Assembly (NCBI GenBank): GCA_945871045.1
Contig: CAMBUC010000020.1
Span: forward strand, 1 to 14,193
Source of the DNA: an uncultured bacterium
GTDB lineage: Bacteria; Bacillota; Clostridia; Lachnospirales; Lachnospiraceae
Direction of reading: 5' to 3'
DNA: 14,193 nucleotides
A program made the translations under genes and the position numbers. Positions 5,800-11,267 of this stretch are shown here, one piece after another (the stretch's first letter is position 1; each line of letters opens with the position of its first letter). The notes beneath the pieces were generated by a model. The model saw nothing but the letters and a program-made list of their open reading frames with translations. It made no database searches and was not told the origin of the DNA.

Positions 5800-5961
5800 T
5801 GTGGATAAGTGGATAACATTTTATGTAAACAACTTCAAATGTGTGATAAACCGCATGTTTACGGCATAAGTTTAAAAAAGAGACAACCTTGTTATGTAAA
5901 TAATATATCCACAACAAAAGGGGATAATTTTTCAACCTTTTATTGTGGATAATGTGGATAA
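5800..5961. promoter_or_regulatory. Cluster of DnaA boxes between murC and the dnaD-like operon
   Basis: Three perfect copies of the DnaA box (TTATCCACA, here as its complement TGTGGATAA) lie at 5800-5808, 5944-5952 and 5953-5961. One-mismatch copies lie at 5808-5816 (AGTGGATAA) and 5905-5913 (ATATCCACA), and a weaker one is at 5919-5927. The intervening DNA is AT-rich and carries two TTATGTAAA direct repeats (5821-5829, 5892-5900). The cluster fills most of the 305-base gap 5658-5962 and lies upstream of the operon promoter, with its edge 1 base from the murC stop. DnaA binding here is a strong inference. The role could be transcriptional control of the helicase-loading genes, titration of DnaA, or an origin-like element. 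Confidence 0.8.
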
Positions 5962-5962
5962 C

Positions 5963-7357
5963 TTATTTGCCGAGGAGATGTTCCCCGATTTCTAACACAT
6001 TTCCGGCCCCCATAGTTATTAACAGGTCACCGTCAATACATTTTTTTAATAAAAATTTTTCCAGACCTTCAAATGTCTCTTCCGTAGGGAAGTAATAGGC
6101 ATCGCATCCTTTGGCTAACAGACGCTCTAAGATGTCTTTGGAACTTACACCCAGGCGGTCTGTTTCCCGGGCCGCGTAGATATCTGCAAGAACGACGATG
6201 TCCGCAAGAGACAGTGCGTCCGCAAAATCATCTAAGAATGCCTTGGTGCGGGAGTAGGTGTGGGGCTGGAACACGCATACGATGCGTTTGTGGGGATAGT
6301 TTTTTGCAGCAGTCAAAGTGGCGCGGATCTCGGTGGGGTGATGCGCGTAATCGTCTACTACTGTAACGCCGTTTGTTGTTCCTTTATATTGGAAACGGCG
6401 GTCTGTTCCTGTAAAAGCAGCCAGGCCTTCTGCGATCTCTTCGGGCGCAATACCCATTTGCTCAGCAACTGCATAGGCAGCCAGCGCGTTGGAGACGTTG
6501 TGCTTTCCGGGAACATGTAACTGAACAGCGGTTTCTTCACCCTTCTTTCCATGAACAGTGAAGGATGCACAGCCAAAGTCGTTGTAGGTGATGTCAGACG
6601 CATAGACATCAAAGGAAGGGTCAAATCCGTAGCAGATGACTGCAGAAGAAAGACCTTCGGTGAGCATACCGCGGGCTTCGATCTCTCCGTTTAAGATGAT
6701 AGCGCCATCAGGGGCGGTGTTGGAAAGGAACTGATGAAACGAATGAAGGATATCATCAAAATCCTTAAAAAAGTCCAGATGCTCCGCCTCAACATTTAGT
6801 ACAACGCTGTATTTCGGATAAAAATGTAGAAAACTGTTGGTGTATTCACATGCTTCGGTCACAAAACAGTCGGAGGAGCCGACGCGGATATTGCCGTCAA
6901 TGGCCTGTAAGATCCCGCCAACAGAGATGGTGGGGTCTGCCTGCGCTGCTAACAGGATATGTGTGAGCATGGAAGTCGTGGTGGTTTTCCCATGAGTTCC
7001 TGCGATTGCGACAGAGCGTGCATAGTTACTCATCAGCTGCCCTAAAAATTCCGCGCGGGAAAGTATCGGTTTTTGGGAGGCTTTTGCTGCGATAAATTCG
7101 GGATTGTCTTCATGGATCGCTGCTGTGTAAACGATCACGTCAATGTCCGGCGTGATATTCGCTGACTGCTGCTGATAAGAAACGGTCGCGCCGGATGCTT
7201 CTAACTGTTTGGTAAGCGCAGATTCCTTTGCGTCTGAACCGGAAACAGAAAAGCCTTCTTTTAATAGGATCTGAGCAAGACCACTCATGCTGATGCCGCC
7301 GATACCGATAAAGTGGATGTGGCACGGACGGGAAAAATTAACTGTATACTCGTTCAT
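5963..7357 (-). CDS. murC: UDP-N-acetylmuramate--L-alanine ligase
   Basis: MurC adds L-alanine to UDP-MurNAc using ATP, the first step of the peptidoglycan stem peptide, in the cytoplasm. The N-terminal Rossmann-like domain has HFIGIGGISMSGLA (15-28), which binds UDP-MurNAc. The central ligase domain has the P-loop AGTHGKTTTT (119-128) and the TEACEY and NVEAEHLD segments. The C-terminal domain has TGTDRRFQ (316-323), DDYAHHPTE (335-343) and FQPHTYSRTK (363-372). At 464 residues it has full normal length. GAAGGTAG lies 6 bases before the ATG. It is divergent from glgC and upstream of the replication operon on the same strand; no convincing terminator was seen after it, so some read-through into the dnaD-like gene is possible. 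Confidence 0.98.
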   Translation of the reverse strand: MNEYTVNFSRPCHIHFIGIGGISMSGLAQILLKEGFSVSGSDAKESALTKQLEASGATVSYQQQSANITPDIDVIVYTAAIHEDNPEFIAAKASQKPILSRAEFLGQLMSNYARSVAIAGTHGKTTTTSMLTHILLAAQADPTISVGGILQAIDGNIRVGSSDCFVTEACEYTNSFLHFYPKYSVVLNVEAEHLDFFKDFDDILHSFHQFLSNTAPDGAIILNGEIEARGMLTEGLSSAVICYGFDPSFDVYASDITYNDFGCASFTVHGKKGEETAVQLHVPGKHNVSNALAAYAVAEQMGIAPEEIAEGLAAFTGTDRRFQYKGTTNGVTVVDDYAHHPTEIRATLTAAKNYPHKRIVCVFQPHTYSRTKAFLDDFADALSLADIVVLADIYAARETDRLGVSSKDILERLLAKGCDAYYFPTEETFEGLEKFLLKKCIDGDLLITMGAGNVLEIGEHLLGK

Positions 7358-7404
7358 TTGATTCTACCTTCACTTTTTGATGGATTTTTGAATTTCTTCC
7401 TTAT

Positions 7405-7413
7405 AGTATATCA
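7405..7413 (-). promoter_or_regulatory. Probable extended -10 promoter element of murC
   Basis: On the minus strand TGATATACT provides an extended -10 (TATACT at 7405-7410, TG at 7412-7413) about 48 bases upstream of the murC start. No good -35 lies at the right distance, which extended -10 promoters tolerate. Confidence 0.5.
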
Positions 7414-7415
7414 CG

Positions 7416-7476
7416 TTTTGTAAAACTGCGTTGTGTCTTTTTTTATGAAATGTAAGGATTGTCATATTTTGTAAAA
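7416..7476. repeat. Pair of TTTTGTAAAA repeats between the murC and glgC promoters
   Basis: The decamer TTTTGTAAAA occurs at 7416-7425 and 7467-7476, 51 bases apart, and a partial relative TTTTGTTAAT lies at 7508-7517. The first copy sits beside the murC -10 element. They may be regulator sites, or by-products of AT-rich DNA. Confidence 0.3.
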
Positions 7477-7521
7477 AGTCACAAAAAAATGAGTGAAACA
7501 TTTCAAATTTTGTTAATTATG

Positions 7522-7550
7522 ATGACAAAGCGGAAGGGACGTGTTATAAT
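7522..7550 (+). promoter_or_regulatory. Sigma-A type promoter of glgC-glgD
   Basis: ATGACA (7522-7527) and TATAAT (7545-7550) are 17 bases apart, and TGT before the -10 makes it extended. The expected start near 7557 gives a leader of about 70 bases. The hexamers and spacing are the same as those of the promoter at 1464-1492. Confidence 0.85.
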
Positions 7551-7557
7551 AAAGTTG

Positions 7558-7598
7558 AATTATATATAAAGATATAATTAATGGGCTTATGTATAAGC
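7558..7598 (+). other. Two hairpins in the glgC leader
   Basis: AATTATAT (7558-7565) pairs with ATATAATT (7572-7579), and GCTTAT (7585-7590) pairs with ATAAGC (7593-7598). The second hairpin ends 16 bases before the ribosome site and has a 2-base loop in sequence, so it would open slightly in RNA. The start of transcription falls at the base of the first stem. A role in mRNA stability or as a protein-binding site is possible but unproven. Confidence 0.35.
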
Positions 7599-7626
7599 TA
7601 AAAAATATGAGCAAGAGGTGAGCGAT

Positions 7627-8901
7627 ATGATTCGTAAGGAAATGATTGCCATGCTGCTGGCCGGTGGTCAGGGAAGCCGTCTGGGCGTGCTGACAGCGGA
7701 TGTGGCAAAGCCTGCAGTAGCTTTTGGTGGAAAATACCGCATTATCGATTTTCCGCTGAGTAACTGTATCAACTCAGGAATTGACACCGTTGGTGTCTTG
7801 ACACAGTACCAGCCCCTGCGGCTGAACACCCATATCGGAATTGGTATCCCGTGGGATCTGGATCGCAATACAGGAGGCGTTACCGTTTTACCGCCCTATG
7901 AAAAGAGTTCAAACAGTGAGTGGTATACAGGTACGGCCAACGCAATCTACCAGAACTTAAACTATATGGAAAGTTACAATCCGGAATATGTGCTGATCCT
8001 TTCAGGTGACCATATTTATAAAATGGATTATGAGGTCATGCTCGATTTCCATAAGGCAAATAATGCAGACGTAACGATCGCTGTTATGCCGGTGCCGATG
8101 GAAGAAGCCAGCCGTTTCGGTGTGGTGATCGCAGACGAAGAGCGCCGGATCAGTGACTTCGAGGAGAAACCGGAGCATCCGAGAAGCAATCTTGCTTCCA
8201 TGGGTATTTATATTTTCAGTTGGAAAGTGTTGCGTGAAGCGTTAGTGGCATTACAGGATCAGAGCAACTGTGATTTCGGAAAGCATGTGATTCCTTATCT
8301 CCATGAAAAAGACAGCCGGATGTTTGCCTACGAGTTTAACGGATACTGGAAAGATGTAGGAACATTGGCGTCTTACTGGGAAGCAAACATGGAATTGATC
8401 GATCTGATCCCGGAATTTAACCTGTATGAGAAATACTGGAAGGTGTATACGAATACCGGAGCGATCCAGCCGCAGTACTTATCCCCTGAATCACACATCG
8501 AAAAGAGTATCATTGGAGAAGGCAGCGAGATCTACGGAGAAGTAAGAAGTTCCGTTGTAGGTGCGAATGTAGTGATCGGAAAAGGAAGCATCGTCCGCGA
8601 TTCCATCATTATGCAGGGAACCGTCATCGGTGATAACGTAATTTTGGACAAGGCCATCGTAGCAGAAGATTGCCAGATCGGTGATAATGTGAAGGTTGGT
8701 GTCGGACAGTTTGCTCCGAACAATTATAATCCGAAGGTATACTGCAGTGATCTGGCTGTGATCGGTGAAAAATCAGTCGTTCCGTCAAATGTATCGATCG
8801 GAAGAAATGCAGCGATCTCAGGTGTGACAGAGACGGATGATTATGCAAACGGTGTACTGGAGAGCGGAGATTCTATTATAAAGGTAGGTGTGAAGGCATG
8901 A
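7627..8901 (+). CDS. glgC: Glucose-1-phosphate adenylyltransferase, catalytic subunit
   Basis: GlgC makes ADP-glucose and pyrophosphate from glucose 1-phosphate and ATP, the committed step of bacterial glycogen synthesis. The nucleotidyltransferase domain shows AMLLAGGQGSRLG (8-20), AKPAVAFGGKYRIIDFPLSN (27-46), the catalytic Asp in SGDHIYKMDY (126-135), FEEKP (178-182) and WKDVGT (241-246). From about 285 to 395 it has the isoleucine-rich hexapeptide repeats of a left-handed beta helix (IGEGSEIYGEV, IGDNVIL). The start is taken as ATG 7627 because AAGAGGTGAG (7613-7621 region) is 6 bases before it; a GTG at 7618 would lie inside that site. Its length, 424 residues, is normal. Its TGA overlaps the ATG of glgD, so the subunits are translationally coupled. 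Confidence 0.97.
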   Translation: MIRKEMIAMLLAGGQGSRLGVLTADVAKPAVAFGGKYRIIDFPLSNCINSGIDTVGVLTQYQPLRLNTHIGIGIPWDLDRNTGGVTVLPPYEKSSNSEWYTGTANAIYQNLNYMESYNPEYVLILSGDHIYKMDYEVMLDFHKANNADVTIAVMPVPMEEASRFGVVIADEERRISDFEEKPEHPRSNLASMGIYIFSWKVLREALVALQDQSNCDFGKHVIPYLHEKDSRMFAYEFNGYWKDVGTLASYWEANMELIDLIPEFNLYEKYWKVYTNTGAIQPQYLSPESHIEKSIIGEGSEIYGEVRSSVVGANVVIGKGSIVRDSIIMQGTVIGDNVILDKAIVAEDCQIGDNVKVGVGQFAPNNYNPKVYCSDLAVIGEKSVVPSNVSIGRNAAISGVTETDDYANGVLESGDSIIKVGVKA

Positions 8902-10016
8902 AAGCATTAGGTATTATTTTAGCCGGTGGTAATAATCAGAGAATGGATGAGTTATCACGCAAGAGAGCGATCGCTGCAATGCCTGTAGCAGGAAGTTTCC
9001 GTTGCATCGATTTTGCACTTAGTAATATGTCAAATTCCCACATTCAGAAAGTTGCCGTATTGTCCCAGTACAATGCACGTTCTTTAAATGAGCACTTAAA
9101 CTCTTCCAAATGGTGGGATTTTGGTAGAAAACAAGGCGGTCTGTTCGTGTTTACACCGACAGTTACCGCTGATAACAGTTGGTGGTATCGCGGAACCGCA
9201 GATGCCATGTATCAGAATATCGAATGGTTGAAGCGCTGCCATGAGCCCTATGTGATCATCACCAGTGGTGATTGTGTCTACAAGATGGATTACAATGAAC
9301 TGCTTGATTATCACATTGAGAAGAAAGCAGACATTACGATCGCAGTAAAGGATATGCCTGCAAGTGTAGATGTCAGCCGTTTTGGTGTGGTTCGCATGAA
9401 CGAGGATTCACGCATTACATATTTCGAAGAGAAACCGATGGTGGCTCAGTCCAGCACGATTTCAGCAGGTGTTTATGTGATCAGACGTAGACAGTTGATC
9501 GAACTGTTAGAGCAGTGTGCATCGGAAGACCGTTGGAACTTTGTAACTGATATTCTGATCCGCTACAAAGAACTGAAGCGTATCTACGGCTACAAACTGC
9601 AGGGTTACTGGAACAATATTTCCACTGTGGATTCCTACTTCCAGACCAACATGGACTTCCTGAAGCCGGATGTGCGTAAGTACTTCTTTAAGGACGAGCC
9701 GAGGATCTACTCAAAAGTAGATGATCTTCCTCCGGCTAAATACAATGAGGGTTCCGATGTTCGCAATTCATTAGTTGCCAGCGGTTCCATCATCAACGGA
9801 AAGGTAGAAAACTCCATTCTCTTTAAGGAAGCATTTATCGGTAAGAATTGTATTATTAAAAATTCAATTATTCTCAACGAAGTTTACATTGGAGATAATA
9901 CACATATCGAGAACTGTATCGTTGAGAGCCGTGGTACATTGAAACCGAATATGTATTACTTTGGAGATGGAGAAATACAGGTCGTTGTGGGGGAAAACAA
10001 CAGGTACGGTATCTAG
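8898..10016 (+). CDS. glgD: Glucose-1-phosphate adenylyltransferase regulatory subunit
   Basis: GlgD is the second subunit of the Firmicute ADP-glucose pyrophosphorylase; it has little activity alone and raises the activity of GlgC in the heteromer. The 372-residue protein is a GlgC paralogue with a degenerate active site: LAGGNNQRM (8-16) replaces LAGGQGSRL, RAIAAMPVAG (23-32) replaces the AKPAVAFGG segment and so lacks its lysine, and SGDCVYKMDY (123-132) has Cys in place of His. FEEKP (176-180) and the C-terminal hexapeptide repeats (about 265-365, for example IGKNCIIKNSI) remain. The start overlaps the glgC stop (ATGA). spoVG follows after 41 bases with no terminator between, so the three genes may share a transcript. 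Confidence 0.96.
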   Translation: MKALGIILAGGNNQRMDELSRKRAIAAMPVAGSFRCIDFALSNMSNSHIQKVAVLSQYNARSLNEHLNSSKWWDFGRKQGGLFVFTPTVTADNSWWYRGTADAMYQNIEWLKRCHEPYVIITSGDCVYKMDYNELLDYHIEKKADITIAVKDMPASVDVSRFGVVRMNEDSRITYFEEKPMVAQSSTISAGVYVIRRRQLIELLEQCASEDRWNFVTDILIRYKELKRIYGYKLQGYWNNISTVDSYFQTNMDFLKPDVRKYFFKDEPRIYSKVDDLPPAKYNEGSDVRNSLVASGSIINGKVENSILFKEAFIGKNCIIKNSIILNEVYIGDNTHIENCIVESRGTLKPNMYYFGDGEIQVVVGENNRYGI

Positions 10017-10057
10017 TAGAATAGTTACGGGGTTATACAAAAGGGGGTTAGTTACAA

Positions 10058-10342
10058 ATGGAGATTACGGATATCAGAATCCGCAAACTGGATGGAAGCA
10101 ATAAAATGAAGGCGATCGTTTCGATCACAATCGATGATGAGTTTGTATTGCATGATATAAAGGTTGTGGATGGAGAAAAAGGATTATTTATTGCGATGCC
10201 AAGTAAAAAGACGGCAGACGGTGAATACCGTGATATTGCGCATCCCATTAAGACTGAGACAAGAAACCGCATCCAGAAGATGATTTTGGAGCGTTATGAA
10301 AAAGAACTCGAACAAGAGCCCACAGGGGATGCCTCTTTCTGA
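10058..10342 (+). CDS. spoVG: SpoVG family regulator
   Basis: SpoVG is a small nucleic-acid-binding protein involved in spore cortex formation and asymmetric septation in Bacillus, and in global or post-transcriptional control in other Firmicutes. The 94-residue protein is a full-length member: MEITDIRIRKLDG, then KAIVSITIDDEFVLHDIKV and the hallmark GLFIAMPSKKTADGEYRDIA (42-61), HPI and a C-terminal helix (TETRNRIQKMILERYEKEL). AAGGGGG lies 10 bases upstream of the ATG. It follows glgD by 41 bases and is closed by the terminator at 10396. Confidence 0.97.
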   Translation: MEITDIRIRKLDGSNKMKAIVSITIDDEFVLHDIKVVDGEKGLFIAMPSKKTADGEYRDIAHPIKTETRNRIQKMILERYEKELEQEPTGDASF

Positions 10343-10395
10343 GAGCGTGAACAAGCGGTTACTATGAGGACAAAGTAGCAAATGAATCATTTATT

Positions 10396-10429
10396 TTCAA
10401 GGGTTGCCCGGTGGCAGCCCTTGAATTTT
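10396..10429 (+). terminator. Rho-independent terminator after spoVG
   Basis: TTCAAGGGTTGCC (10396-10408) and GGCAGCCCTTGAA (10413-10425) form a 13-base stem with one G-U pair and a CGGT loop, followed by TTTT (10426-10429). It lies 53 bases after the spoVG stop and should end the glgC-glgD-spoVG transcript. Confidence 0.9.
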
Positions 10430-10439
10430 GCGCAAAATT
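10424..10439. repeat. 16-base perfect palindrome overlapping the spoVG terminator tail
   Basis: AATTTTGCGCAAAATT is its own reverse complement. Its left half includes the last two stem bases and the T tract of the terminator. It could be a protein-binding site or an RNA hairpin that competes with the terminator. Confidence 0.5.
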
Positions 10440-10441
10440 AG

Positions 10442-10476
10442 GATAAACTAAGAGACACTGTGTCAGTAAGTTTATC
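10442..10476. repeat. 35-base imperfect palindrome between spoVG and pth
   Basis: The outer arms GATAAACT (10442-10449) and AGTTTATC (10469-10476) and the inner arms GACAC (10454-10458) and GTGTC (10460-10464) are perfect inverted repeats around a central T at 10459, joined by unpaired 4-base segments. There is no T tract after it, so it is not a terminator. It may be an operator or an RNA structure in the region that must contain the pth promoter. I could not identify a convincing promoter in 10440-10560. Confidence 0.5.
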
Positions 10477-10511
10477 GATGCCTGTCAAGAAGGAAGTGTA
10501 TGGGCGAATAG

Positions 10512-10658
10512 TATCTGCCGGATACGCTCAATATTATTTATAAGGAGAAAGGACGGAAGATAGATGCCTATGCCAAGGACGATGCAACGGATATTTCAGA
10601 AGTTAATGACCAAAAATAACTTGCAGAAGCGGCAAAAATCATTGGAGGAAGAAGGTAA
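10512..10658 (+). pseudogene. Coding-like debris upstream of pth (doubtful)
   Basis: In one frame the bases read YLPDTLNIIYKEKGRKIDAY and on to EVNDQK, a TAA at 10617, then LAEAAKIIGGRR and a TAA at 10656-10658, four bases before the pth ATG. The codon choice and residue mix look coding, but there is no start codon and there is an internal stop. I do not recognise the family. The competing in-frame extension of pth from ATG 10564 has an unlikely composition. This may be a decayed small gene or chance. Confidence 0.2.
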
Positions 10659-10662
10659 AATC

Positions 10663-11232
10663 ATGTATGTGATAGCCGGACTTGGAAACCCAGATAAAAA
10701 GTATGAAAAGACGCGCCATAACGTGGGCTTTGATGTCATAGATGCGATGGCGAAAAAATATAATGTAGAATTAACAGAGAAAAAGCATAAGGCGGTCTTT
10801 GGCAGTGGGTACATTGCCGGACAGAAAGTGCTGCTTGTAAAACCGCAGACCTATATGAATCTAAGCGGCGAGAGCATTCAGGCGATCTTAAATTTTTACA
10901 AACTGGATGCCGAGCGTGATCTGTTAGTGATCTATGATGATATCAGCCTTGCGCCAGGACGTATCCGAATACGTGCAAAGGGAAGTGCAGGCGGGCATAA
11001 TGGGATCAAAAACATTATTGCAATGACGGGAACCCAGGGATTTGCCCGGATCAAAGTCGGAGTAGGAGAAAAACCGGCAGGCTGGGATCTGGCGGATTAT
11101 GTGCTGGGTCGTTTTTCAAAGGAAGATCGTGCATTGGTTGAAGATGCCTTTGTGGATGTGATGGAGGCGGTAGAACTCATTCTTGCGGATGATCTGCCCG
11201 GTGCAATGAATCAATTTAATGGAAAAAAATGA
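10663..11232 (+). CDS. pth: Peptidyl-tRNA hydrolase
   Basis: Pth frees tRNA from peptidyl-tRNA that drops off ribosomes, and is essential in most bacteria. Family residues are all present: AGLGNPDKKYEKTRHN (5-20) with the catalytic His19, PQTYMNLSG (61-69), the Asp of IYDDISL (90-96) and GSAGGHNG (107-114). The start is placed at ATG 10663, giving 189 residues, the usual length, with GGAGG and GAAGGT upstream. The open frame extends 33 codons further to ATG 10564, but that segment is rich in Gln, Lys and Met and unlike any Pth. It is followed by mfd after 35 bases; the pairing pth-mfd is common in Firmicutes. A 6-base stem (ATCGGC / GCCGAT, 11232-11251) follows the stop but has no T tract. 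Confidence 0.96.
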   Translation: MYVIAGLGNPDKKYEKTRHNVGFDVIDAMAKKYNVELTEKKHKAVFGSGYIAGQKVLLVKPQTYMNLSGESIQAILNFYKLDAERDLLVIYDDISLAPGRIRIRAKGSAGGHNGIKNIIAMTGTQGFARIKVGVGEKPAGWDLADYVLGRFSKEDRALVEDAFVDVMEAVELILADDLPGAMNQFNGKK

Positions 11233-11267
11233 TCGGCTGATGGTGGCCGATGGGAATGGGATGAGAG

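Noticed and set aside
5555..5935. Minus-strand frame of 126 residues crossing the dnaD-like start
   Set aside because: It runs through the DnaA boxes and promoter into the dnaD-like gene in a different frame; no ribosome site or family.
10442..10476. dif/Xer recombination site
   Set aside because: The palindrome has the size range of a Xer site, but the arms do not match known dif halves and the symmetry is too perfect at the centre, where dif has an asymmetric 6-base spacer.
10564..10662. 33-codon N-terminal extension of Pth
   Set aside because: Pth proteins begin at the MYVIAGLGNP segment, the inner ATG has a better ribosome site, and the extension has an implausible composition.
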